Source: an uncultured Clostridia bacterium
GTDB lineage: Bacteria; Bacillota; Clostridia; Lachnospirales; Lachnospiraceae
Length of the DNA stretch: 28,900 nucleotides
Direction of reading: 5' to 3'
Assembly: GCA_937888895.1 (NCBI GenBank)
Contig: CALASV010000197.1
Span: forward strand, 1 to 28,900
The translations under genes were made by a program, and so were the position numbers. How positions within the stretch are numbered: the stretch's first letter is position 1; each line of letters begins with the position of its first letter. The notes beneath the pieces were generated by a model, which saw only the letters and a program-made list of their open reading frames with translations, did no database searches and was not told the origin of the DNA. Below, in pieces: positions 7,186 to 14,479 of this stretch.

Positions 7186-8048
7186 TGAGTTTTGAAGATT
7201 TATTAAAGCGTCTTTGGGGATATGATGGAGAGATTCTAGCTTACGATTCTCTCTTCATATTCAAAAACTATTTAACCGGTGAGAAAAAAGAATTTCATAA
7301 CTGTAGTGGTAATGATATACAAGAATGGTTTGATGAAGTAAATCCAATATTATGTGCGTATAACTGCAATAATTACGATAAACATATCTTACGATGTTGG
7401 ATAGCAGGAATGAATCCTCAAGAACTCAAAAAAGTAAACGACTATATCATCGGTGGAGGCAATGGTTGGGACATTGATGTGGGATATGTTAAGTTACCAA
7501 CTATGTGGGATTTCTTTAACGAAATAAATCCACGCAAGTCTTTAAAAGAAATTGAAGGCAATTTAAGACTAAACATTACCGAAAGTAAAGTATCGTTTGA
7601 TATCGATAGACCTTTGACGAAAGAAGAATATGAAGATTTAAGATATTATTGCGAATGTGATGTCGATGCTTTATTTCCATTATTTGAAAAATTAAAAAAT
7701 AAATATAAGTCAAAATACATAATTAGTAAACTTGGTAACATAAACCCTGAATTCGGTTTATCGCAAACGGATGCTAATTTGACTGCTATCTTGTTGCAAG
7801 CTGAAAAGAAAACATATACTGACAATTTCGACTATAAATATCCACATTGTATCGACAAATCGAAAATACCAGTGAAAGTGCTAAATTATTTCGACGATGT
7901 TATCGCACACAATGATTTGGATTATAATCCTCCAGCACCGGAAATAAAAATTCAAAATTGTACTGCACAGTTGGGTTACGGGGGTATACATATGATGACT
8001 GATGGCGTGTTTAGTTATGACAGAGGTGATAATTTGCCATGCGAATAG
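7185..8048 (+). CDS. Family B DNA polymerase, N-terminal 3'-5' exonuclease part (split gene)
   Basis: First half of a phage DNA polymerase. The proofreading exonuclease motifs are visible: Exo I as YDGEIL (D14, E16), Exo II in CNNYDKHIL (around residues 60-68) and Exo III as YYCECDVDAL (around 160-170). The C-terminus reaches the conserved LGYGGIHMMTDGVF stretch that in related polymerases immediately precedes motif A. The frame then ends in a short non-homologous tail (NLPCE, TAG) where the HNH gene begins at 8039. The polymerase domain continues at 8571. The start overlaps the preceding stop by one base. The two parts probably assemble into one enzyme, as described for split phage proteins interrupted by homing endonuclease genes; this is inferred here. 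Confidence 0.85.
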   Translation: MSFEDLLKRLWGYDGEILAYDSLFIFKNYLTGEKKEFHNCSGNDIQEWFDEVNPILCAYNCNNYDKHILRCWIAGMNPQELKKVNDYIIGGGNGWDIDVGYVKLPTMWDFFNEINPRKSLKEIEGNLRLNITESKVSFDIDRPLTKEEYEDLRYYCECDVDALFPLFEKLKNKYKSKYIISKLGNINPEFGLSQTDANLTAILLQAEKKTYTDNFDYKYPHCIDKSKIPVKVLNYFDDVIAHNDLDYNPPAPEIKIQNCTAQLGYGGIHMMTDGVFSYDRGDNLPCE

Positions 8049-8587
8049 TTCGAGAAATTTGGAAACCTATTAAAGGTTATGAAGGTTTGTATGAAGTATC
8101 CAACTTAGGTAGAGTGAAAAGTTTATCTAGACAAAGAGTACGTGAAACAATAATGAAACCGGAATATAATAAAGGATATTTGCGAGTAACTTTGTCTAAA
8201 GATAATCACAAACGACATTGGTTTGTACATAGATTAGTCGCGGAGGCATTTATACCAAACGATGACAAACTACCGTATATTAATCATATAAATGAAGATT
8301 CGACTGACAACAGAAGTTCTAATTTGGAATGGTGTACTCATTTATACAACTTGATGTATGGTACAAGACGACAAAAAGTTATAGATAAAGAAAGAAAACC
8401 TGTTAATCAATATACAACAGATGGTGTATTGGTTGCTACTCACATGTCGATTCAGCAGGCGTCTCGTACTATTGGTAAGAGTGCAAGTGCTATATGCAAT
8501 TGTTGTCAAAACAAACAACATATCGCTTATGGTTATATTTGGAAATATGCTGAGAGAGGTGAGGTGAACGATGGCGAGAATATTTAA
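8039..8587 (+). CDS. HNH homing endonuclease (NUMOD4-HNH-NUMOD1)
   Basis: A mobile DNA endonuclease inserted in the DNA polymerase gene. Domains in order: NUMOD4 (WKPIKGYEGLYEVSNLGRVK, residues about 8-28), an HNH_3 nuclease core (HRLVAEAFIPN… then …INHINEDSTDNRSSNLEWCT, about 62-103), and a C-terminal NUMOD1-like DNA-binding repeat (QYTTDGVLVATHMSIQQASR…, about 125-170). The start lies 10 bases inside the end of the exonuclease part and the stop lies 17 bases inside the polymerase part, so the gene fills the gap completely and leaves no room for a group I intron core. AGAGGTGA occurs at both borders (8022-8029 and 8555-8562). Confidence 0.9.
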   Translation: MRIVREIWKPIKGYEGLYEVSNLGRVKSLSRQRVRETIMKPEYNKGYLRVTLSKDNHKRHWFVHRLVAEAFIPNDDKLPYINHINEDSTDNRSSNLEWCTHLYNLMYGTRRQKVIDKERKPVNQYTTDGVLVATHMSIQQASRTIGKSASAICNCCQNKQHIAYGYIWKYAERGEVNDGENI

Positions 8588-10445
8588 AAACTTCGATGTT
8601 ACTTCTCTTTACCCGAGTGAAATAGAGATTTTCGGATATTCCAGTAGAAGTCAAAAAAATAAAGATTCATATATAGATTTGTTACATATGCGTAAAAAAG
8701 CAAAACATGGTTTATTGGAAGAATCTTTTTTGAAGCAGTTTGGTTTGACAAACGACGATTTGAAATCAGGATTGAAGTTACCTTTAAACGCATATTCGGG
8801 AGCACTAAGAGCTAAATTTAATAAGTTGTATGACAATTTGCAAGGTTTTTCTATTTGTACTACGGGTCAGTTGTTACTATTACAGTTGATGCACGATTTG
8901 GACAAAATACCTACGTTGGAATTTGTATCTGCTAATACCGATGCTGTAGCATATACCATAGAAGAGGAATACCAACCGTTAGCACAGAAAGTGTTGAATG
9001 AATGGCAAGAAGTGACAGGGTTAGAATTAGAAGAAGATAATGTTGTAAAAATCGTTATGCGTGATGTAAACAATTATGTAGAAATTGTTCAAACGGGAGA
9101 AAACGATTATTCCGTCAATTATAAAGGTGGTACTTTCACAGGGAAACACATATTTAAGTGGGACAAACATTCTAAAATATTTAAGTATTCGTTTGATGAT
9201 GATATTAAAGGTAATTCAATGACTATTGTTTCAGAAGCAGTGCTCAAATATTTATTGTTCGATAAAAAAATCGAAGAAACAATTAATAATTGTAATGATA
9301 TATTCAGATTTCAAATCATTACTCATTTAGGTCATACCTATCAAAAAATGGTTCAAGAATCACCAGATGGTGATATTGAACTACAAAGAAACAATCGTAT
9401 TTACGCAGGGTTAAAACCCAGTGGTAAGCTTGTTAAAGTAAAATCAGACGGTCGAAGAGATTCGTTGTCGAACAGTCCTGATAATCCAATAATAGACAAC
9501 GCAAACAAATGTACTATTGAAGATGTTAATAAAAAGTGGTATATTAAAATAGCACAACAGAGAGTAGAAGATTTCTTAGGTACAGGAAAACAAATATTGA
9601 AAGGAAGAAAAAAATTAATGAAAAAAGATGAATTGATAGAAGAATTAGAAAAAGCAAATAAAAAAATAGAAGAGTTAGAACAAAATCAAGCAACTATGAC
9701 TAATAATGACAGCCCTGGTATAAGATTATTGAAAAAAATAAATAAATTTAGAGAAGCTGTTCAAGAACATAAATTTATTATGGATAGAGCTATGGATGAC
9801 AAACTTGGTGGAGGAGAATATGCAAGTATTGGTCAACTTTATAACTTTGTTCAACAAACATGTTTAAAAGTTGGTTTAGATTTCTCATTTGAACCTATAG
9901 AAGTTATTAGATTTGAAAAAGACCTTTTCAAACCTAGTGTAGGTGCTCCAAGACATTTATCGGAAGTTAGATGTATTGCTACATTTACTGATATTGATAC
10001 AGGTTGTGATAAAAGATACTCTATTATTGGTAGTGGTAGCGATTCAATAGATAAAGCTACAAGTGGAGCAGAAACTTTAGCATTTAGAAATTGGTTCAAA
10101 TTTAACTTTACACCAAAAGAAAAATTTAATTGGGAAGATGAACCTACAGATACCCCAGAAATATCTGAAAGTACTCAACCAAAAATACCAACATATATTC
10201 CACCACAAGCTAAACAAGAAATTAAAGAACAAGTTGTTGCTACAAAACAAAAAGAAAGTAGTGACCAAGAAGATATTGACATTATTGTGGACGCTATCAT
10301 GGAAATTAGAGAATTGACTAATAATCCTGAGTACGCTAAAGAACAATTAGAAATGTTGCAAAAAGGTGAAATGGACACATCGACAATATTATCTGTAAAA
10401 CTAAGTGTAGAAAATAGATTAAATAGTATTAAAACAGGTGTATAA
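8571..10445 (+). CDS. Family B DNA polymerase C-terminal part fused in frame to an ERF-type recombinase
   Basis: Residues 1 to about 345 carry the polymerase motifs: motif A FDVTSLYPS (D9), motif B KLPLNAYSG (69-77) and motif C ANTDAV (121-126; the usual DTD reads NTD, with the second Asp D124 kept). Residues 350-624 are a different protein: a coiled coil (KKDELIEELEKANKKIEELE), then an ERF/ssDNA-annealing core (GGEYASIGQLYNFVQQTC, …CIATFTDIDTG…, GSGSDSIDKATSGAETLAFR), then a disordered acidic tail. M350 (ATG 9618) has AAGGAAG upstream, and an A7 tract lies at 9608-9614. A one-base change there would end the polymerase at TAA overlapping this ATG, the normal two-gene form. GAGGTG at 8561-8566 serves the start. 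Confidence 0.85.
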   Translation: MARIFKNFDVTSLYPSEIEIFGYSSRSQKNKDSYIDLLHMRKKAKHGLLEESFLKQFGLTNDDLKSGLKLPLNAYSGALRAKFNKLYDNLQGFSICTTGQLLLLQLMHDLDKIPTLEFVSANTDAVAYTIEEEYQPLAQKVLNEWQEVTGLELEEDNVVKIVMRDVNNYVEIVQTGENDYSVNYKGGTFTGKHIFKWDKHSKIFKYSFDDDIKGNSMTIVSEAVLKYLLFDKKIEETINNCNDIFRFQIITHLGHTYQKMVQESPDGDIELQRNNRIYAGLKPSGKLVKVKSDGRRDSLSNSPDNPIIDNANKCTIEDVNKKWYIKIAQQRVEDFLGTGKQILKGRKKLMKKDELIEELEKANKKIEELEQNQATMTNNDSPGIRLLKKINKFREAVQEHKFIMDRAMDDKLGGGEYASIGQLYNFVQQTCLKVGLDFSFEPIEVIRFEKDLFKPSVGAPRHLSEVRCIATFTDIDTGCDKRYSIIGSGSDSIDKATSGAETLAFRNWFKFNFTPKEKFNWEDEPTDTPEISESTQPKIPTYIPPQAKQEIKEQVVATKQKESSDQEDIDIIVDAIMEIRELTNNPEYAKEQLEMLQKGEMDTSTILSVKLSVENRLNSIKTGV

Positions 10446-11512
10446 TGGAATGGAAATATAGTGAAGATAGAAAAAGAATTGTAATTGAACCACCAAAACA
10501 ACGAAATCGCATAACCGGACACCGTATTTCAACAATTCTTGGTGTTAATAAATGGTCTACACCATTTCAAGCATGGTGTGAAATAACAAAATTATTAAAA
10601 GCACCTTTTGTAGAAACTAAGTATACAGAAGCAGGTAAAGTGATAGAACCAAAACTAATCGCATACGTAGCTAGTAAATTTCCTAATGTTGTAAGCATTG
10701 AAGAATATTATGGTGCAAACATTGACAAATATAAGTATAACAATTTCGTAGAAGAAAGTAATGTTTTTGGTGGTGTTATAGATGCTGTATCAACATTAGA
10801 TGATTTAAAAACAATTACAATGATTTGTGAATGTAAAACGAGTTCAAAACCACAAGATTGGGTGAATAATCAAGTACCTATTGATTATTTGTTACAAGGT
10901 GCTTTATATTCATATTTAAAAGGATTAGATAGAGTGTTATTTGCTTGTACATTCCTTGAAGAAATGGATTATGCTCATCCTGAGAAGTTTGTAGTTAATG
11001 ATGATAACACGATATTAGTTGTTAAAAAATTAAAAGATATTTTAATACCTATAAATGGTGAATATCTCAATATTGAAGAAATAATGGAATTTGGAAGAAA
11101 ATGGTGGAACGAATACATTGAAACAGGTATATCTCCAGAATTTGATGAAAAAGCAGATAAAGAATATTTGGATATGATTAGAGCGAGTAAACCTTGCGAA
11201 GATAATGATTTATTAGATGTTTGCGAAGAAGCTATTAAAGTAGCAAAAGAGATTAAAGAATTAGAACTATCAAGTGGTTTAAAAGCAAAACAAGATTTAC
11301 TTAAAACTTTAGAATCAAGCATCAAAGAAAAAATGATAGAACTTAATGAAGATAAAGTCGGAAGATATACGTTGAAACAAACCAAGAAATTAAAATTTGA
11401 TGAAAAAGCACTTGAACAATATGATAAAATGTTATATAATAAATTTACAGAAGAGATAGTAACATATACGTTGAGTAAGAATTTAAAAGAGGATGATGAA
11501 AATGAAAGTTAA
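10445..11512 (+). CDS. YqaJ-type (lambda exonuclease-like) recombination exonuclease
   Basis: A PD-(D/E)XK exonuclease expected to resect double-stranded DNA ends and load the annealing protein encoded just upstream (ERF). Visible features: N-terminal TGHRISTILGVNKWSTPFQAW typical of YqaJ proteins, E68 in GKVIEPKL, D113 in GGVIDAV, the core strand ICECKTS (E129, K131), and Q151 in DYLLQGALYSYLKG. The C-terminal 100 residues are helical with a coiled coil (…AKEIKELELSSGLKAKQDLL…). Length is 355 aa, usual for the family. The start overlaps the previous stop by one base, and the next gene starts inside its end. Confidence 0.85.
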   Translation: MEWKYSEDRKRIVIEPPKQRNRITGHRISTILGVNKWSTPFQAWCEITKLLKAPFVETKYTEAGKVIEPKLIAYVASKFPNVVSIEEYYGANIDKYKYNNFVEESNVFGGVIDAVSTLDDLKTITMICECKTSSKPQDWVNNQVPIDYLLQGALYSYLKGLDRVLFACTFLEEMDYAHPEKFVVNDDNTILVVKKLKDILIPINGEYLNIEEIMEFGRKWWNEYIETGISPEFDEKADKEYLDMIRASKPCEDNDLLDVCEEAIKVAKEIKELELSSGLKAKQDLLKTLESSIKEKMIELNEDKVGRYTLKQTKKLKFDEKALEQYDKMLYNKFTEEIVTYTLSKNLKEDDENES

Positions 11513-11948
11513 ATTTAATTTGAATAGAGACTATAAAAAGATACCAGAAGGTAATCACGTATTGACAATAACAGACGCTGTTGCAGTACCAAGTGGAGCA
11601 CCAAGTGAATTTAAAATAACATATACTGATGAGGGTGGAGCAACACTTGTTGATAAATGTAATTTTACAACAACTGTTTGGAAACTATCAAGAGTTTGTG
11701 AAGCAGTTTTTGGAATAAAAGATGGTGAAGAAATGGAAATTTCTGAAATCATTAATGGTATTAAAGGTAAACAATTAGAATGTGAGATTGTTCATACAAA
11801 AGGTACACAACCTAGAGAAGATGGAACATATCCTACATTTGTGAATATAAAAAATATAATAGGTGTTGTAGAGTTAACAGAAAGTGCACTACCTGCTAAC
11901 ATGACACCAACTACGAACCCAAGGGATTCAATCCTAAACGGTCTTTAA
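11502..11948 (+). CDS. Probable single-stranded DNA-binding protein (OB-fold, DUF669-like)
   Basis: Three in-frame ATGs occur (11493, 11496, 11502); the last has AAGAGG at the best spacing, giving 148 aa. The body looks like an OB-fold beta barrel: KVKFNLNRDYKKIPEGNHVL at the start, GAPSEFKITYTDEGGATLVD, KGKQLECEIVHTKG and TFVNIKNIIGVVEL, followed by a flexible Asn/Pro/Thr tail ending in a hydrophobic residue. This is the layout of phage ssDNA-binding proteins of the DUF669 type, which commonly sit beside annealing proteins and exonucleases. It closes the replication-recombination operon, before the hairpins and terminator at 11955-12080. Confidence 0.6.
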   Translation: MKVKFNLNRDYKKIPEGNHVLTITDAVAVPSGAPSEFKITYTDEGGATLVDKCNFTTTVWKLSRVCEAVFGIKDGEEMEISEIINGIKGKQLECEIVHTKGTQPREDGTYPTFVNIKNIIGVVELTESALPANMTPTTNPRDSILNGL

Positions 11949-11954
11949 TATAAA

Positions 11955-12018
11955 CACTACCTAAGAGGTAGTGAGGAGTGTATACCCCTATACATTCCTC
12001 AGTACCCCTTAGGGTACT
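11955..12018 (+). ncRNA. Three abutting RNA hairpins after the replication operon
   Basis: CACTACCT/AGGTAGTG (11955-11962 with 11966-11973, 3-base loop), AGGAGTGTATA/TATACATTCCT (11974-11984 with 11989-11999, CCCC loop, one G-U) and AGTACCC/GGGTACT (12001-12007 with 12012-12018, CTTA loop). They follow each other with at most one unpaired base and have no T-runs, so they are not terminators. Possible roles are a 3'-UTR stability or processing element, or a small structured RNA ending at the terminator at 12054-12080. Confidence 0.5.
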
Positions 12019-12053
12019 ATGTTTGTTTCGTAGTTTTACATTTTTTCTTTTAC

Positions 12054-12080
12054 AGACACGATGAAAATCGTGTCTTTTTT
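12054..12080 (+). terminator. Rho-independent terminator
   Basis: AGACACGAT (12054-12062) pairs perfectly with ATCGTGTCT (12067-12075) around a GAAA tetraloop, followed by a T-run to 12080. It ends the replication/recombination transcript. No clear sigma-A promoter is visible between it and the gene at 12180. Confidence 0.85.
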
Positions 12081-12179
12081 GTGGTGTTTTTCGAGCGTTT
12101 ACAACAACACAATTATTATACAATTTATTCAGAAAGCAGAGATGTTTTCTGCAATATAGTAACAAAGGAGAGTTTATTT

Positions 12180-12335
12180 ATGGAGAAAGATGTTTTTGAA
12201 ACTACAAATGTCGACATGGATAAACTCTCTATTTTTTATGAAGATAATAACTCTGTATGGATTATGATGTGGATTATGCTAATGGCTGTATTGACATCGG
12301 AACATACAGAAAACGAGGAGGATAAAAATGTATAA
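12180..12335 (+). CDS. Small single-pass membrane protein (51 aa)
   Basis: The frame is open from 12081, but ATG 12180 has AAAGGAG nine bases upstream and is chosen as the start; the upstream part would overlap the terminator. The product has an acidic N-terminus (MEKDVFETTNVDMDKLS), one hydrophobic stretch SVWIMMWIMLMAVLT, and an acidic C-terminus. The stop overlaps the next gene's start (12328) by eight bases. First gene of the cassette 12180-15336. Function is unknown. Confidence 0.55.
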   Translation: MEKDVFETTNVDMDKLSIFYEDNNSVWIMMWIMLMAVLTSEHTENEEDKNV

Positions 12336-12792
12336 CAATCCATATATTATGTATCAACAACGTAGTCCACAAACAGGGCTACAAAATGGAACACAAATAG
12401 AACCACAAATGTTTCAACAAATACAACAACCTGTTCAACCTATAATGCAACCGATTGTCCAAAACACTCAACCTACGTTATTGGGAAAACAAGTTGAAAG
12501 TATTGAAGTTGTAAGAGCGACAGAAGTGCCTTTTGATGGAAGTATTAGTTATTTTCCATTGAGCGATAGTTCGGCGATTATAACAAAAAAGATACAAGCT
12601 GATGGTACAAGTAAAATGGTAGTGTATAAACCTGTTGTAGAAACAGAGAAAGAACAAGTAAATTATGTTACTATTGACCAATTACAAGATGCTATTAAAG
12701 GTATTGATTTAAGTGAAATTGGTGATTTAAAAAATGATATTAAAGATTTTGATAAAAGATTAAAAGAATTGGAAAATTCTAAAAGAAGATAG
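12328..12792 (+). CDS. Conserved phage protein with Gln/Pro-rich N-terminus (154 aa)
   Basis: Preceded by GAGGAGG. Residues 1-50 are low complexity and rich in Gln, Pro and Asn (…MFQQIQQPVQPIMQPIVQ…). Residues about 55-100 form a compact beta domain (ESIEVVRATEVPFDGSISYF… DSSAIITKKIQADGTSKMVV), a pattern I recall from uncharacterised gut-phage proteins. The C-terminal 30 residues form a coiled coil (LKNDIKDFDKRLKELEN). It could be a virion or virion-assembly component, but no domain proves this. Confidence 0.6.
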   Translation: MYNNPYIMYQQRSPQTGLQNGTQIEPQMFQQIQQPVQPIMQPIVQNTQPTLLGKQVESIEVVRATEVPFDGSISYFPLSDSSAIITKKIQADGTSKMVVYKPVVETEKEQVNYVTIDQLQDAIKGIDLSEIGDLKNDIKDFDKRLKELENSKRR

Positions 12793-12803
12793 GAGGATGT
12801 TAA

Positions 12804-13028
12804 ATGAATAATCCTATGGAACAATTACAAAGTTTTATAAAACAAGGTGTATCTCCTGAGCAAATCGTAAAACAAATGCTTAGTAAAAACCCTGGTTTAC
12901 AAAACATTGTATATATGGCTCAAAGCAAAAATAGCAAGGATATTGAAACATTTGCTAAAAATATGTTCAAAGAACAAGGTAGAGATTTCGATAAAGAATT
13001 TGCTGAATTTATGAGCTATTTTAAATAG
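12804..13028 (+). CDS. Small helical hypothetical protein (74 aa)
   Basis: ATG 12804 follows AGGAGG. The product is an all-helical, Gln/Lys-rich small protein (MNNPMEQLQSFIKQGVSPEQ…, …NIVYMAQSKNSKDIETFAKN…). It lacks cysteines and membrane segments. It lies between the Gln-rich protein and the Gly/Cys-rich protein in a fixed-looking cassette. Possibly a scaffold or chaperone-like helper, which is inferred only from size and neighbours. Confidence 0.55.
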   Translation: MNNPMEQLQSFIKQGVSPEQIVKQMLSKNPGLQNIVYMAQSKNSKDIETFAKNMFKEQGRDFDKEFAEFMSYFK

Positions 13029-13084
13029 GTATCATCGCATTTAATATGCGTTAGATATAAATATAAGAAAAGGAGGAATAACTA

Positions 13085-13882
13085 ATGGAAGGTATGTTAA
13101 GCCCAGCTGATGTTGCTGTATTATCTGGTAACACAGGTAATAGAAACAACGATGGTATGTTTGGTGACAATGGTGCATGGTGGATTGTACTATTCTTAAT
13201 CTTCGGATGGGGTAGAAACGGATTTGGAGGATTCGGTGGAAACAACGGTGACTCTGGATATGCTGGTTTTGGTGCACCAAATATCTATGGTAAATTAGAC
13301 GGAATTACTTATGGTATTTCTGATGCTACTTATGGATTAAATAACACAATAACAAACGGATTTGCAAATGTTCAAAGTGCATTATGTCAAGGATTCAATG
13401 GTTTAAATGTTGCTTACTTACAAGGAACAAATTCATTATCTAGCCAACTAGCTAATTGTTGTTGTGGTATAGAACGTCAACTAGCTGATTGTTGTTGTAC
13501 TACTCAACGTGGTATCGATGGAATAAATTACAATAATGCTATGAATACTAATGCTATTCAACAAACATTATGTAATAGCACTAGAGATATTCTTGAAAGC
13601 AATAACAACAATACTAGAGCTATCTTAGATTTCTTAACTCAAGATAAGATTTCAACATTAACTGCTGAAAATCAAGCTCTTAAATTCCAAGCTAGTCAAA
13701 ACGCTCAAAACACATTTATCACAGCTAATCAAGAAGCTCAAACTGCTGAACTAATTAGACGTTTAGGTGCTGATTGCCCTGTAAACGCTGTAGTAGTTCA
13801 ACCAAACACTCCTGTAACATTCCCAGTAAATTGCTGTGGTCAATTTGCAGGATATAACAACAACGGTTGTGGAATTTATTAA
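13085..13882 (+). CDS. Gly/Asn-rich, Cys-repeat phage protein (265 aa)
   Basis: Preceded by AGGAGGA. The N-terminal 60 residues contain a hydrophobic segment WWIVLFLIFGW followed by a Gly/Asn-rich stretch (GFGGFGGNNGDSGYAG). The middle carries two near-repeats LANCCCGIERQ and LADCCCTTQRG, with further Cys in LCQG and LCNS, and the C-terminus ends with NCCGQFAGYNNNGCGIY. The helical region TAENQALKFQASQNAQN is probably coiled coil. Such CCC-containing proteins recur in uncharacterised gut phages. Metal binding or disulfide cross-linking in the virion or in a membrane complex are both possible. Codon choice is more even (more TCT/GCT) than in the replication genes, suggesting high expression. 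Confidence 0.6.
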   Translation: MEGMLSPADVAVLSGNTGNRNNDGMFGDNGAWWIVLFLIFGWGRNGFGGFGGNNGDSGYAGFGAPNIYGKLDGITYGISDATYGLNNTITNGFANVQSALCQGFNGLNVAYLQGTNSLSSQLANCCCGIERQLADCCCTTQRGIDGINYNNAMNTNAIQQTLCNSTRDILESNNNNTRAILDFLTQDKISTLTAENQALKFQASQNAQNTFITANQEAQTAELIRRLGADCPVNAVVVQPNTPVTFPVNCCGQFAGYNNNGCGIY

Positions 13883-13914
13883 TAGCATAGACCCTTAGGG
13901 AAACTCTTACGAGA

Positions 13915-13976
13915 ACTTGCTAACAAACCGACACGAATGTCGGCGACATAGAGATAGGCAAGTCCTATCTCTTTTT
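13915..13976 (+). terminator. Terminator with a second hairpin and a loop-complementary segment
   Basis: AGAGATAGG (13950-13958) pairs with CCTATCTCT (13964-13972), followed by T5: an intrinsic terminator. Just upstream is a perfect hairpin CCGACA-CGAA-TGTCGG (13928-13943). ACTTGC at 13915-13920 is exactly complementary to GCAAGT at 13958-13963, the terminator loop, so a pseudoknot could form. No promoter is visible before the next gene (14003), so that gene probably depends on read-through. Confidence 0.7.
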
Positions 13977-14002
13977 ATTTTAAAGAAAGGAATGATAATA
14001 GA

Positions 14003-14467
14003 ATGATACAAAGTATATTAGAAAACATCACAATTCTTCCTAGTAATGATTCGGCTATCACTTTTACAGAGGATGATATAAGAACTAGAAGTGCTAATTG
14101 TGGTTGTAATGGATGGCTTCAACATTCAGAAGGTTCACCAATATACAAAATTTTAGAAGGTGGTTTATACAAAACATCTTTTAACGCAAATGTAACATCT
14201 GCTACAGCTGGTACTGTTGCTTTAGGTTTATATCAAGATGGTATTTTAATCCCTGGTACTACAGTAATAGCTGAGGTTGTGACACCAGGTACTTATTATA
14301 ACGTATCTTTTAATAAGAAAATTAAAGTCTGTTGCAGAGGTAACGCAGATTTAACTGTAAAATCTGTACCTAATGTTGTAACAGGAGCTACATTACCTGG
14401 AACTCCAGTAGTCACTCAAATTCCAATAATCCAAAATGCTAACTTCTCAATAGTTAAAAAAGCATAA
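14003..14467 (+). CDS. Putative jelly-roll virion/fibre protein (154 aa)
   Basis: ATG 14003 has AAAGGAATG upstream. After a short head (MIQSILENITILPSN) the sequence is almost all beta-strand, with YKILEGGLYKTSFNANVTSA, TVALGLYQDGILIPGTT, TPGTYYNVSFNKKIKVCC and NADLTVKSV. This alternation resembles the TNF/C1q-like or BclA-C-type jelly roll found in phage head fibres and bacterial exosporium proteins. There is a CGCNG motif near residue 33 and CC near 112. Likely displayed on the virion, inferred from fold pattern and context. Confidence 0.55.
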   Translation: MIQSILENITILPSNDSAITFTEDDIRTRSANCGCNGWLQHSEGSPIYKILEGGLYKTSFNANVTSATAGTVALGLYQDGILIPGTTVIAEVVTPGTYYNVSFNKKIKVCCRGNADLTVKSVPNVVTGATLPGTPVVTQIPIIQNANFSIVKKA

Positions 14468-14479
14468 TAGGTGATTATT

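Noticed and set aside
8039..8587. Group I intron carrying the HNH gene
   Set aside because: The HNH coding sequence overlaps the polymerase parts on both sides, leaving no non-coding bases for an intron core; each downstream part has its own start and ribosome-binding site.
10175..10522. Minus-strand frames opposite the ERF and exonuclease genes
   Set aside because: They are shadows of well-supported plus-strand coding sequences and have no ribosome-binding sites or protein family features.
13928..13976. Small self-cleaving ribozyme (pistol, hammerhead or twister) before gene 14003
   Set aside because: I looked for the conserved core strings (such as CTGATGA and GAAA around the right stems) and did not find them; a terminator with possible pseudoknot explains the pairing.
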